Assembly (NCBI RefSeq): GCF_947489715.1
Contig: NZ_CANLER010000007.1
Span: 1 to 64,000, forward strand
DNA from: an uncultured Roseovarius sp.
Lineage (GTDB): Bacteria > Pseudomonadota > Alphaproteobacteria > Rhodobacterales > Rhodobacteraceae
Direction of reading: 5' to 3'
DNA: 64,000 nt
Shown: piece after piece, positions 44,490 through 53,803 of the stretch
Layout of the letters: each line of letters starts with the position of its first letter
How positions within the stretch are numbered: the first letter of the stretch is position 1
Notes under the pieces: generated by a model
Seen by the model: only the letters and a program-made list of their open reading frames with translations
Database searches by the model: none
What the model was told of the DNA's origin: nothing
Translations under genes and position numbers: made by a program

Positions 44490-44612
44490 CGTGGCCTCCT
44501 TGGCTGATGCGATGACTTTTGAGCGGGGACAGAGGTGGGTGCAAGGGTAAAACCGAAGCGTCCATAAAGCGGCTAAGAGTTTCTTAACCATGATGGCGTC
44601 ACTCTGGCCGTT

Positions 44613-44993
44613 ATGCGGAAGATGGTAGCATTCATGCTGTTGGCACTGGCGGCCTGCAACACACCGGGACCGGATTTTCGTGATGTTGCCGCGACACGGA
44701 TCAAGATTGACCAGAGCGTTTTTGATGTACGCGTGCGCGGTGTTCGTGCGCAGGCGATCCGGCTGAACGCCGAGAATGCCCCGCGTCTGGCAGCGGTTGG
44801 ACCGCGTGGGGTTTATGCAATTGAGAAGGTCAGCGGTTGCCGTGTGCGCCGGTTGGATGGCGACGCGGCGGTGATGCTGGCCTGGCTGGATTGCGGTCAG
44901 CCGTTGCAGCCCCTGCCGCCGTCCATCGAATATGAATGCTGGCTGGACTGGGTCTATGACCGGTTTGCCGATCTGACCTGCGAGCCGGTTTAG
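44613..44993 (+). CDS. hypothetical lipoprotein
   Basis: A 126-residue protein with a short signal peptide ending in LAAC, a good lipobox, so probably anchored in a membrane facing the periplasm. The mature part has four cysteines that could pair. No family recognised. A TTAACCAT sequence (44584-44591), a CtrA half-site match, lies about 20 bases upstream of the start. The 3' end overlaps the convergent gene by four bases. Confidence 0.7.
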   Translation: MRKMVAFMLLALAACNTPGPDFRDVAATRIKIDQSVFDVRVRGVRAQAIRLNAENAPRLAAVGPRGVYAIEKVSGCRVRRLDGDAAVMLAWLDCGQPLQPLPPSIEYECWLDWVYDRFADLTCEPV

Positions 44994-45358
44994 AGTTTCG
45001 CGTCCAGTTGCCAGGGAAGTCGCTCGTCTTCGTGGTGATCCTGGGATGGTTTCAGCACTTCGGGATGCTCAAGCAAGGCCGCGTGAAAGTGCATCTCTTC
45101 AGGATATCGGTCTGAAGAATAGGCCACGGAACTGCCGCAGGTGGGGCAGAAATGTCGGTAATTTCCCGGGGTAGAGGTGAAAACAGTAGGTGTCGCGCCG
45201 GTCCAGTGCCACTGGCCGTTGGGATGGCCGATAAAGGTAACGACGGGTGCCCCGGCGCCCCGGCGGCAGCTGTCGCAGTGGCAGTGACCAACCCAGTTAT
45301 GGGGGCCGGATAGTTCGAACCTGATGGTTTTGCATAGGCAGTGTCCGTTGATGGTCAT
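44990..45358 (-). CDS. GFA-family zinc protein
   Basis: A 122-residue protein of the glutathione-dependent formaldehyde-activating (Gfa/CENP-V) fold. Zinc-binding cysteines are visible in CLCKTIRF, CHCDSC and CPTCGS. I take the start at 45358 (AGAAGGGAAT upstream) instead of 45436. Members of this family vary in activity, so formaldehyde binding is not assured. Confidence 0.85.
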   Translation of the reverse strand: MTINGHCLCKTIRFELSGPHNWVGHCHCDSCRRGAGAPVVTFIGHPNGQWHWTGATPTVFTSTPGNYRHFCPTCGSSVAYSSDRYPEEMHFHAALLEHPEVLKPSQDHHEDERLPWQLDAKL

Positions 45359-45457
45359 TCGATTCCCTTCTGGTTCGGTTCGAGGATTTTCCGCGCCCCT
45401 TGGCGGAACGCCCACCCGCGCGCCCCGTTCCACCAAGGGGCGTTTTGTCGGTCTCGG

Positions 45458-45910
45458 TCAGCCGAGGTGCTTTTCCATGAAGATACTGTATTTGTTGGGT
45501 CGGTACGCGCCAAAAGCCTCGCAGCGCTGAAATCCGTGGCGTTCGTAGAGGCGAACGGCGCCCGCCAGTTCCTCACCGGTTTCCAGTTTTAGCGCGGTCA
45601 GATTCAGCGCGCGCGCCTGATCTTCGAGTTGGCGTAGCAGGGCGGCGGCCACCCCTTTACCGCGTGCCTCGGGTGCGGTGAACATGGATTTGACCTCGCC
45701 ATAGCCCTCGCGGATGGCAAGGGCACCGGTGCCAAGTGTCGTCTCACCCTCACGGGCGGCGAAGAAGTGGATGTCGGGGGCACAGAGAGCGTCGATTTCA
45801 AGCGCATAATTCTCCTCGGGCGGATAGAGATCCAGCATTAGCGCGTGGCTTGAGGTTAACAGGGCCCGGGGGCCTGGGGCGCGAGGATCGGCAGGTTCGA
45901 TGAGCAGCAT
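45458..45910 (-). CDS. GNAT-family N-acetyltransferase
   Basis: A 150-residue GNAT protein with the acetyl-CoA loop EARGKGVAAALLRQLE and a C-terminal YERHGFQRC motif. It acetylates an unknown amine. It follows the His-rich protein gene in the same direction. Confidence 0.88.
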   Translation of the reverse strand: MLLIEPADPRAPGPRALLTSSHALMLDLYPPEENYALEIDALCAPDIHFFAAREGETTLGTGALAIREGYGEVKSMFTAPEARGKGVAAALLRQLEDQARALNLTALKLETGEELAGAVRLYERHGFQRCEAFGAYRPNKYSIFMEKHLG

Positions 45911-45934
45911 TCGCGGGTCTTTCTGTGTCGGCGG

Positions 45935-46414
45935 TTAGTCGATCGTGATCCGGGCGATGGCTTCGATGGGCGTGCCGTCTGTCGCCAGAGCTGAATGGTC
46001 ATTGGCGTTGAGCGTTACGCGGATGACATGCGTGCCTTTGGGCAAGGCGGCCAGTTGTATCCAGGGGCCATAGGCGCGGGCGATCTTGATGTCATTCACA
46101 TAGACATGGGCGTGTCCCTGACCGGGGACGTGCGGGCCGTTGACCGCGTCGGGCGCGAAGGCAAAATCTGTCGTGCCGATATGCAGATTGCGGCTTTGCG
46201 CGCCATCAGGATGCAGTGTCAGGGTGAGCGTCGGATGCGGGCTGGTGGTTTCGGTGATCGTGTCATGGCTTGGGCCTTGGTGGTCATGGGCCGTGTGGTC
46301 ATGCACACTATCCTGGGGCGGAGGCAAATCCATCTGCGTGCTGGCGGCCAGCAGGAACCCCAGACCGGTTCCAAGCAAGAGGCCAATGGCAAGAAGGGCG
46401 AGAGGTCGGGACAT
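45935..46414 (-). CDS. His-rich membrane-anchored periplasmic protein
   Basis: A 159-residue protein with an N-terminal hydrophobic segment (about 5-26), then a His-rich stretch (HDHTAHDHQGPSHD, about 38-51) and a beta-sheet-like domain with GHAHVYVNDIKIARAYGPW. The histidines suggest metal binding (copper, zinc or nickel). No named family recognised. It is first in a two-gene direction with the GNAT gene. Confidence 0.7.
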   Translation of the reverse strand: MSRPLALLAIGLLLGTGLGFLLAASTQMDLPPPQDSVHDHTAHDHQGPSHDTITETTSPHPTLTLTLHPDGAQSRNLHIGTTDFAFAPDAVNGPHVPGQGHAHVYVNDIKIARAYGPWIQLAALPKGTHVIRVTLNANDHSALATDGTPIEAIARITID

Positions 46415-46560
46415 GGGCGTGCGTCATCCGATGATAGAGAGTCAATTCGCGGTCAGTCGGCTGTTTTGACCGGGACCATAGCAAGGAAGCAGATGAGGGC
46501 CAATCCGATGTATTGCGGTCCAGATATCACCTTCTGCCGTTCATCATTGGCGCAATATCT

Positions 46561-46569
46561 TGTGGATAA
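46561..46569. promoter_or_regulatory. DnaA-box 9-mer and adjacent 10-bp direct repeat
   Basis: TGTGGATAA is the reverse complement of the perfect DnaA box TTATCCACA. Next to it TTGCCATATC and CTGCCATATC (46571-46590) form a near-perfect direct repeat. They lie about 90 bases upstream of the smc start, in a 248-base gap (46415-46662) that holds no supported gene. Confidence 0.5.
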
Positions 46570-46662
46570 CTTGCCATATCCTGCCATATCGTGGGTTTGT
46601 CGTTGACAGATGGCTTTCTGGCCCCGCACATTTGGGTCCAACCGGAATCATCTGTCCAAGGC

Positions 46663-49600
46663 GTGCCTTTGCAATTTTCCAAACTCAGACTGACGGGCTT
46701 CAAGAGTTTTGTCGATCCGACCGACCTGATCATCCATGACGGGCTGACCGGGGTGGTCGGGCCAAACGGTTGTGGCAAGTCTAATCTGCTTGAGGCGTTG
46801 CGTTGGGTGATGGGTGAAAACCGTCCGACCGCGATGCGCGGTGGCGGCATGGAGGATGTGATCTTTGCCGGAGCTGCGACACGACCAGCGCGCAATTTCG
46901 CCGAGGTCAGCATCCATATCGACAATGCCGATCGGCTGGCGCCTGCGGGATTCAACGAGGCAGATCAGATCGAGATCGTGCGCCGGATCACCCGCGATGT
47001 GGGCAGCGCCTACAAGGTCAATGGCAAGGATGTGCGGGCGCGCGATGTGCAGATGCTGTTTGCCGATGCCTCGACCGGGGCGCACAGCCCGGCGCTGGTG
47101 CGGCAGGGGCAGATCAGTGAGTTGATCAATGCCAAGCCCAAGGCACGGCGGCGCATTCTGGAAGAGGCTGCCGGCATTTCCGGGCTTTACCAGCGCCGCC
47201 ACGAGGCCGAACTGAAACTGCGCGGAGCCGAGACCAACCTGACGCGTGTCGATGACGTGATCGAGCAATTGGCGGGGCAGTTGGCGCAGTTGGCACGGCA
47301 GGCCCGGCAGGCGGCGCGCTATCGTGCGATTGGCGAGGAGTTGCGGCAGGCCGAGGGCTTGTTGCTTTATCGTCGCTGGAAAGAGGCTGACGAGGCCTTT
47401 GCGCGTGCCGAGGCAGAGTTGCGCGAACGCACGACTGCGGCGTCACAGGCTGAAACCGCTGCGCGCGAGGCGGCGCAGGAGCGGATCAAGACCGATGAGG
47501 CCCTGCCACCGCTGCGCGAGGAGGAGGCGATCGCGGCAGCCATTCTGCAACGGCTTCAGGTGCAGCGCGATACGCTAAATGAGCAGGAAGCGGGTGCGCG
47601 AGATCGGATTGCGACGCTGGAACACCGGATCGAGCAGCTGGCTCATGATATCGAGCGCGAAAGCGGGTTGAACCGGGACGCGGGCGAAACCATTGAGCGA
47701 CTGGAATGGGAGGCGCAAGAGCTTGCCAAGGCCAGCGATGGCCACGAGGCGCGGCTGGAGGCGGCGTCGGAAGAGGCCCGCGATGCAGCCAGCATCCTGC
47801 AGGATCGTGAGAACGACCTGAGCCAACTGACCGAGGATGTGGCGCGTCTAGCGGCACGGCACCAGTCAGCCCAACGGTTGCTGAGCGACAGCCAGAAGAC
47901 GATGCAGCGATCCGAGGCTGAGGCCGCGCGCGCGCGCGAAGCGGTGGCGGCGTCGGAAGAGGCTCTGGCGACCTCGCGGGCAGATCATGATGCGGCGCAT
48001 GTGGCCGAGAAAGAAGCGGTGGCTGCGGCGCAAGCTGCCGAGGCCGCTTTGGTCGCGGCGGACGATGCGCGTGCCGACACGCAGGCGAAAGAGGCCGAGG
48101 CGCGCGGCGAACGCTCCGAAGCCGAGGGCGAGGTCAACGCGCTGCGCGCTGAGGTGACGGCGCTGGCCAAGCTGGTCGAGCGCGACACCGCCGAGGGTGG
48201 GCAGATCATGGATCGGCTCAAGGTCGACCAAGGCTATGAAAAGGCATTGGGGGCAGCGCTGGCCGATGATCTGCGCGCCCCCGAGGTTAGTGGCGACGGT
48301 CCATCAGGCTGGGTTACGCTGGCGGGATATTCACAGGCGCAGCCGCTGCCCGATGGGGTCAACGCGCTGTCGAACTATGTCTCGGTTCCCGAGGTGCTGG
48401 TGCGCCGGATGGGTCAGATCGGTCTGGTGGATTCCGAGGATGGCCCGCGCTTGCAGGCCGAGTTGAAACCTGGTCAGAGGCTGGTCAGCGCTCAGGGTGA
48501 TCTGTGGCGGTGGGACGGCTTCCGTGCCTGGGCCGAAGACGCGCCCAGTGCGGCGGCGCTGCGGTTGCAGCAGCTCAACCGGCTGGAAGTGCTGAAGCAG
48601 GAGTTGGAGCACGCATCAGCGCGGGCTGATGGTGCGCGACTGGCGCATGAGACATTAGGTGCCAAGCTGACGGAAGTCACCAAAGCCGATCACGATGCAC
48701 GGCAGGCACGGCGCGCGGCCGATGTGGCGGTGAACGAGGCCAACCGGGCGCTGTCAAAGGCCGAGGCCGACCGCAATCTGGCCGGGTCGCGGCTCGAATC
48801 GCTGGGATTGGCCGTGAGCCGTCACGAAGAAGAGGCGATGGGCGCGCGCAAACAACTGATCGAGGCCGAGAAGGGCCTGGCCGATCTGGGTGATCTGGAC
48901 GCGGCGCGGGCTGGCGTCGAAGACGTCAAGATGACAGTCGAAGCCTCGCGGATGACGATGATGGCCAAACGGTCGGCCCATGATGAGCTGCGCCGCGAAG
49001 GCGAGGCACGCACCAAGCGGTCGCAGGAGGTGACTAAAGAACTCAGCGGTTGGCGGCACCGGTTGGAGACCGCCGAAAAACGCAGCGCAGAGCTGGCCGA
49101 GCGCAAGGAAACCTCGGAACAGGAATTGACGCAGGCGATGGCCGCGCCGGATGAGATTGCTGCCAAACGTGCCGAGCTGGGGACCGAGATCGACAAGGCC
49201 GAGGCGCGCCGGGCCGAGGCGGCGGATGCGCTGTCGACCGGGGAAGGTGCGGCGCGACAGGCGGTTGAGGCTGAGCGTGAGGCGGAACGTGCCGCCAGTG
49301 AGGCGCGGGAAGCACGGGCGCGGTCCGAGGCGCGATCCGAGGCGGCGCGTGAGACCCGCGATCAGGCCGCGGGCCGGATTACTGAGGATCTGGAAACCAC
49401 GCCAGAACGCCTGCTGGAAACGCTGGAAGCAGACCCCGAGAATATGCCTGCGGCGGATACAATCGAGGCCGACGTGAACCGGCTGAAACGCCAGCGTGAT
49501 GCGCTTGGTGCGGTCAATCTGCGGGCCGAAGAGGATGCCCGCGAGGTCGAGGAAGAGCACGGTACATTGGTGGCCGAAAAGACCGATCTGGAAGAGGCGA

Positions 49601-50124
49601 TCAAGACCTTGCGCAGCGGCATTGCCAGCCTGAACCGCGAAGGGCGCGAGCGGTTGCTGACGGCGTTCGAGCAGGTGAACAGCAACTTCTCGCTTCTGTT
49701 CAAGCATCTTTTCGGCGGTGGCGAGGCCAATCTGGTGATGGTCGAAAGCGATGACCCGTTGGATGCGGGACTTGAGATCATGTGCCAGCCTCCGGGCAAG
49801 AAACTCGCGACACTGAGCCTGCTTTCGGGGGGGGAACAGACCCTCACCGCGCTGGCGTTGATTTTTGCGGTTTTCCTGGCCAACCCGGCGCCGATCTGTG
49901 TGCTGGACGAGGTCGACGCGCCGTTGGATGATGCTAACGTGACTCGTTTCTGTGACCTGCTGGATGAGATGTGCCGCCGGACAGAAACACGCTTCCTGAT
50001 CATCACCCACCACGCCGTCACCATGAGCCGCATGGACCGCCTTTTTGGTGTAACCATGGCCGAACAGGGCGTAAGCCAGCTGGTCAGTGTCGACCTGAAA
50101 AAGGCCGAACAGATGGTGGCTTAG
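46663..50124 (+). CDS. smc: chromosome segregation protein SMC
   Basis: SMC dimers form the bacterial condensin ring with ScpA/ScpB and organise the chromosome. The 1153-residue protein has Walker A GPNGCGKSN (33-41), two very long coiled-coil arms rich in Ala, Glu and Arg, a hinge domain (about 515-640), and a C-terminal head with LSGGEQTLTALAL and Walker B CVLDEVDAPLDDAN. I prefer the GTG at 46663, where the conserved QFSKLRLTGFKSF start lies, over the upstream 46591. A terminator follows. Confidence 0.96.
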   Translation: MPLQFSKLRLTGFKSFVDPTDLIIHDGLTGVVGPNGCGKSNLLEALRWVMGENRPTAMRGGGMEDVIFAGAATRPARNFAEVSIHIDNADRLAPAGFNEADQIEIVRRITRDVGSAYKVNGKDVRARDVQMLFADASTGAHSPALVRQGQISELINAKPKARRRILEEAAGISGLYQRRHEAELKLRGAETNLTRVDDVIEQLAGQLAQLARQARQAARYRAIGEELRQAEGLLLYRRWKEADEAFARAEAELRERTTAASQAETAAREAAQERIKTDEALPPLREEEAIAAAILQRLQVQRDTLNEQEAGARDRIATLEHRIEQLAHDIERESGLNRDAGETIERLEWEAQELAKASDGHEARLEAASEEARDAASILQDRENDLSQLTEDVARLAARHQSAQRLLSDSQKTMQRSEAEAARAREAVAASEEALATSRADHDAAHVAEKEAVAAAQAAEAALVAADDARADTQAKEAEARGERSEAEGEVNALRAEVTALAKLVERDTAEGGQIMDRLKVDQGYEKALGAALADDLRAPEVSGDGPSGWVTLAGYSQAQPLPDGVNALSNYVSVPEVLVRRMGQIGLVDSEDGPRLQAELKPGQRLVSAQGDLWRWDGFRAWAEDAPSAAALRLQQLNRLEVLKQELEHASARADGARLAHETLGAKLTEVTKADHDARQARRAADVAVNEANRALSKAEADRNLAGSRLESLGLAVSRHEEEAMGARKQLIEAEKGLADLGDLDAARAGVEDVKMTVEASRMTMMAKRSAHDELRREGEARTKRSQEVTKELSGWRHRLETAEKRSAELAERKETSEQELTQAMAAPDEIAAKRAELGTEIDKAEARRAEAADALSTGEGAARQAVEAEREAERAASEAREARARSEARSEAARETRDQAAGRITEDLETTPERLLETLEADPENMPAADTIEADVNRLKRQRDALGAVNLRAEEDAREVEEEHGTLVAEKTDLEEAIKTLRSGIASLNREGRERLLTAFEQVNSNFSLLFKHLFGGGEANLVMVESDDPLDAGLEIMCQPPGKKLATLSLLSGGEQTLTALALIFAVFLANPAPICVLDEVDAPLDDANVTRFCDLLDEMCRRTETRFLIITHHAVTMSRMDRLFGVTMAEQGVSQLVSVDLKKAEQMVA

Positions 50125-50146
50125 CCGCGGGTGCCGTACAAAAAGT

Positions 50147-50178
50147 AAGGGCCCCGAACGAAATCAGGGCCCTTTTTT
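50147..50178 (+). terminator. intrinsic terminator after smc
   Basis: AAGGGCCC (50147-50154) pairs with GGGCCCTT (50167-50174) across a 12-base loop, and the run of T extends to 50178. It also lies just downstream of the convergent PRC gene and may serve both, with a weaker TTTTT on that side. Confidence 0.9.
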
Positions 50179-50196
50179 GTTGTGCATTGGCTGGCG

Positions 50197-51123
50197 TCAG
50201 CCTTCGTATTCCTGCATGCTTTCGAGCTCTTCCTTGGAAGATTTAACGTGTACCCGAAGGTCGCCGCCGTCTTCACCACGCAGAACCTTGATTTTTTCGA
50301 AATCAAGTCCGACGGGCTTTTCACCGATACCCAGAAATCCACCTACATCCACAACAACAGTCTGAATTTCGCCGCTATCCGACAGGACAATCTTTGAAAC
50401 TTCACCGATCCATTCCTGCGTCGTGTCGTAAACGGCCACGCCATCAAGTTCCTCGGCGGTCATTTTCTTGGCATCGACCATCGCATAGCCGTCCATCGTG
50501 GCATCTGTGTCCATTTCGGCCGTCACCTCCCCGGTCGCCTGCTCGGATTCCTGTTCGACTTCGGCGGCGGCCTGCTCGGTCTCGGCAGCAGCCACGTTCA
50601 TAGCCTGTTCGGTCTCGGTTCCGGCTTCATTCGCGGCCATCTTGGCGTTTTTAATCGCCTTGCCTGCTTCGGGGCCGCGCGCCTCGGACCAGTTGCCGAC
50701 GTTGGTCGTGTCATACTCGGGTGCTTCTTCAAGATGTGCCTTGGTGGAATTCACCACGATGAAGAAATCGCCCTTGTCATCTCCGTCCGACACCAGGTTC
50801 AGATCGCTCATGTTCACGGCGACCGTGCGTTCACCGATACCGAGGAAACCACCGATATCCAGCATCACGGCCATGACGTTGCCGTCGCGCGACAGGATGA
50901 CATCGCTGATTTCACCGACATCCTCCCAGTCTTGTCCGGCCTCGTTGCTTTCGAAGTTTTCAAGCTCCTTTTCGGAGGTATAGAGCCGCATACCGATCAG
51001 TTCGGATGCGCGCAGCTCGGCGCTTACATCGGGTTTCACGAAGGGGCTGTGCCCGTGACTATCAGCAAAGGCCGGGGCCGACAAAGCAATGCCCACTGCC
51101 GCTGTGGCAAGTAGCTTTTTCAT
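50197..51123 (-). CDS. secreted protein with two PRC-barrel domains
   Basis: A 308-residue protein with its own signal peptide (MKKLLATAAVGIALSAPAFA) and GGAG before the ATG at 51123, so I treat it as an independent gene. It has two PRC-barrel domains (about 35-110 and 225-300) that both contain GGFLGIGE, an internal duplication, joined by an Ala/Glu/Gln-rich linker. PRC barrels act as binding scaffolds in RNA, photosynthetic and envelope proteins. The reading frame upstream stays open into the transporter gene. Confidence 0.8.
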   Translation of the reverse strand: MKKLLATAAVGIALSAPAFADSHGHSPFVKPDVSAELRASELIGMRLYTSEKELENFESNEAGQDWEDVGEISDVILSRDGNVMAVMLDIGGFLGIGERTVAVNMSDLNLVSDGDDKGDFFIVVNSTKAHLEEAPEYDTTNVGNWSEARGPEAGKAIKNAKMAANEAGTETEQAMNVAAAETEQAAAEVEQESEQATGEVTAEMDTDATMDGYAMVDAKKMTAEELDGVAVYDTTQEWIGEVSKIVLSDSGEIQTVVVDVGGFLGIGEKPVGLDFEKIKVLRGEDGGDLRVHVKSSKEELESMQEYEG

Positions 51124-52368
51124 ATCGTTCTCCATTTTCTCACGTTTTGTCGTACTGTCCGCGAGGCCTCGCCGGGTTGGTACGTCGGGATAACTCTGAG
51201 ACGATGGATTGGTTCCGCATCTATTTGACAGAAAGGTGGGCGCGCCAGAAGTTCGTGGCATGATGCGCGGTGGTTGCTGTTCGACATGGGCATATGCACC
51301 CTGCCGGATCAATGATCTGGGTGCTGCAAAGAGCTCGGTCACAGCGTTGACCAGTGCCGAGGGTTGCGGGGCTGGGGTTGCACGGACGGGCAGGCGAAGG
51401 TTGCCGATGATGATGGCGATCAGGATCATTACGCCGCCGGGGATCAGGCCGGGGCCGGGATCTTCGCCCAGCAGGACCATCGCGATGAGGATCGCCGCAA
51501 GCGGTGAAAACGACGTAGCGAGTGCGACATCTCCGGCGCGGGCGTGTTTCAACCCGAAGTTCCACGCGATCTGGCCCAGGACGATCACAACAACCGCATA
51601 AAGCCAGACCCATTGCCACACCACCGGTTCGAACACGTCCTGAAAGGTATCGACGCCGAAGACGGCAGAGACGAGCATAAAGTAGAGGCTGGCGCCGATC
51701 ACGGTGCGGAAGACCGCAAAGACGCCGATGGGTACGTCGCGCAGCCCGGCGCGGGTGACGATGGTCGAGGCGATGAACGACAGCGTGGCGGCGACGGTCG
51801 CAAGCTCGCCTTTGCCGAAATTGAACATGCCGCTGCCGGCACCTAGGATCACGATTGCGCCCGCCAGCGCAATCAGTCCGGCCAGCATGGCCCAGGGGTT
51901 CAGTTTTTCACACAGAAAAAACCAGGTGGCCAACAGGAAAAGCGGCGGCTCGATCCGGCCGACCAGCACGATGTTGGAGACGGTCGTGCGTTCTAGCGCG
52001 TAGAAGAACAACCCCGGTGTCAGCACCGAAGACAGTATCGCAGACACCACCAGCAGGCCCCAGTGGCGGCGCGTTAAGCGGCTAAGGTTGTCGCGGGTCA
52101 GATCGCGGCGATAGAGCAGCGCCAGCGGGATCAGCGAAATCAGCGAGCCGAGAAGGTAGAGGTTGGTGTATGTGATGGCATTACGCCCGCCTGCTACCGG
52201 GTTCATCTGACCGATATCCACCAGCACGGTGATGATGGAGTTCGACGCAGCATAGAGGATCACGGCGACCCATGCGGCCAGCGCACCTAGCGTTGGGACC
52301 GACGGGGCCTTTAGCCCAAGCCGGGTGCCGAATATCGGCTGGCGCTGGTAAAAACTGGTCCGTGCCAT
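50197..52368 (-). CDS. EamA/DMT-family transporter whose frame runs into the PRC gene
   Basis: From the ATG at 52368 the frame encodes a ten-helix EamA-type metabolite transporter (about residues 23-325, two EamA repeats), ending near IIIGNLRLP. No stop codon follows: the frame continues through a low-quality linker (about 90 residues) and then reads the PRC protein including its signal peptide, 723 residues in all. Either the transporter's stop was lost, or this is a real fusion, which would put the PRC domains outside the membrane. The internal signal peptide and ribosome-binding site make separate translation of the PRC part likely. Substrate unknown. Confidence 0.65.
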   Translation of the reverse strand: MARTSFYQRQPIFGTRLGLKAPSVPTLGALAAWVAVILYAASNSIITVLVDIGQMNPVAGGRNAITYTNLYLLGSLISLIPLALLYRRDLTRDNLSRLTRRHWGLLVVSAILSSVLTPGLFFYALERTTVSNIVLVGRIEPPLFLLATWFFLCEKLNPWAMLAGLIALAGAIVILGAGSGMFNFGKGELATVAATLSFIASTIVTRAGLRDVPIGVFAVFRTVIGASLYFMLVSAVFGVDTFQDVFEPVVWQWVWLYAVVVIVLGQIAWNFGLKHARAGDVALATSFSPLAAILIAMVLLGEDPGPGLIPGGVMILIAIIIGNLRLPVRATPAPQPSALVNAVTELFAAPRSLIRQGAYAHVEQQPPRIMPRTSGAPTFLSNRCGTNPSSQSYPDVPTRRGLADSTTKREKMENDMKKLLATAAVGIALSAPAFADSHGHSPFVKPDVSAELRASELIGMRLYTSEKELENFESNEAGQDWEDVGEISDVILSRDGNVMAVMLDIGGFLGIGERTVAVNMSDLNLVSDGDDKGDFFIVVNSTKAHLEEAPEYDTTNVGNWSEARGPEAGKAIKNAKMAANEAGTETEQAMNVAAAETEQAAAEVEQESEQATGEVTAEMDTDATMDGYAMVDAKKMTAEELDGVAVYDTTQEWIGEVSKIVLSDSGEIQTVVVDVGGFLGIGEKPVGLDFEKIKVLRGEDGGDLRVHVKSSKEELESMQEYEG

Positions 52369-52599
52369 CTCTCGTTTCCCTTGGGCCATGGCCCGTTATG
52401 CCGCCTTGGTTCAGGCGTGCTGTTAAAGGGAGATACGTTTGATGAGCCGAAAAAGTTTTGCGTAATTGATAAACTGTTGATCACGAACCCGTTATTGCCT
52501 GAATCGCCAGTAATTAAAGGGCTTTTGGGATCTGTCGCATCGATCACAGGATCGCGAAAAACTGTTTCAGTCGGCGTTCTTCGAGGCAGACTGCTCTGG

Positions 52600-53763
52600 T
52601 CAGAGCTTTGACAGCAGTGCCTTCGTCGGCCAGGCATCGGCGGGCAGGCCAAGCTCTTGCTGAACTGCTTGTACGGCGGCACGGGTGCCCGCGCCCAAAA
52701 TACCGTCGACCTCACCCACATCATAGCCGCGCGTCGCCAGCTTCTGTTGCAGCCGTTTCATCTGTTCCGTGGTAAGGCCCGGATCCGGTTTGCCAGCGTC
52801 AAAGACCGGTGCACCCTCTAGCCGGTTGGCGAAATAGGCGGCAGTGAGCACGTAGGTGAAGCTCTGGTTCCATTCGAAATAGACGTTGAAATTGGGGTAG
52901 GCCAGAAAGGCTGGCCCCTTGTGGCCCTGAGGTAGAATGATACTGGCGGGCAGATCGGTGATCTGACCTTCGCGCGGGGTCACGCCAAGCGCGGCCCATT
53001 CAGATGCCGGTTTGGTCGTGCGCAGCCCGGTCTGCGACCAATCGAGCGTGTCGGGCACGGTGACCTCTTGCAGCCACGGCTCTCCGGCGCGCCAGCCCAG
53101 ATGCGACAGCATCTTGCCGCCTGACATCAGCGCGTCGCGCGGGGATTTTTTCAGATCAACCACGCCGTCACCATCGCCATCGACACCGTTGACGAGAATA
53201 TCTTTGGGCAGCATTTGTACCATGCCTATCTCACCGGCCCAGGCACCGGTGGTGCGTACCGGGTCGAAATCGCCACGTTCAAAAAGTTCCAGTGCGGCAA
53301 AGACCTGCGGGCGGAAAAGCGCGGGCCGGCGGCAATCATGCGAGAGCGTTACGAGAGCATTCAACGTGTTGAAATCGCCTTGAAAGGTGCCGTAGTCAGT
53401 TTCGAACGCCCAAAAGGCCAAAAGCACACCGCGACTGACGCCATAGTCACGTTCGATGCGGTCGAACGTGTCGGCATAGGTACTGGCTTTTCCGCGCCCG
53501 GTGGTCATGCGACCCTTGCTGATCAGCCGTCGGGCGAAATCGGTGAAGTTGAGCTGAAATACACCTTGGCGGCGATCGGCGTTGATCACCTTCTGGTCGG
53601 GTCGGACAGAGGCAAAGAACTGATCGACCTTGGCGGACGTATGGCCCAGGCTGATTGCTTCTGCTTTCATCTCCGCCACGAAGCTGTTGAAATTGCCGCC
53701 GCAATTGGCGTGAGCGGCAAGAGGGGCCACAACGAGGGCCGTTACGATACTGAGCGCGCGCAT
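52600..53763 (-). CDS. mltB: lytic murein transglycosylase with peptidoglycan-binding domain
   Basis: Cleaves peptidoglycan glycan strands in the periplasm. The ATG at 53763 (GGAGA upstream) gives 387 residues with a signal peptide, an MltB-type catalytic domain (WAFETDYGTFQGDF, catalytic Glu) and a C-terminal PG_binding_1 domain (about 328-385, LATRGYDVGEVDGILG). An upstream in-frame ATG at 53820 is less likely. It follows cobD by 40 bases but is functionally unrelated. Confidence 0.92.
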   Translation of the reverse strand: MRALSIVTALVVAPLAAHANCGGNFNSFVAEMKAEAISLGHTSAKVDQFFASVRPDQKVINADRRQGVFQLNFTDFARRLISKGRMTTGRGKASTYADTFDRIERDYGVSRGVLLAFWAFETDYGTFQGDFNTLNALVTLSHDCRRPALFRPQVFAALELFERGDFDPVRTTGAWAGEIGMVQMLPKDILVNGVDGDGDGVVDLKKSPRDALMSGGKMLSHLGWRAGEPWLQEVTVPDTLDWSQTGLRTTKPASEWAALGVTPREGQITDLPASIILPQGHKGPAFLAYPNFNVYFEWNQSFTYVLTAAYFANRLEGAPVFDAGKPDPGLTTEQMKRLQQKLATRGYDVGEVDGILGAGTRAAVQAVQQELGLPADAWPTKALLSKL

Positions 53764-53803
53764 TATGTCTCCGGGTCGTTTGGATCGACCCAAGGTAGGG
53801 TCG

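Noticed and set aside
44584..44591. TTAACCAT half-site before the lipoprotein gene
   Set aside because: A single CtrA half-site is too frequent by chance to be called a regulatory site.
48754..50013. 419-codon minus-strand open frame
   Set aside because: Antisense to the SMC coiled-coil and head region; arises from codon bias.
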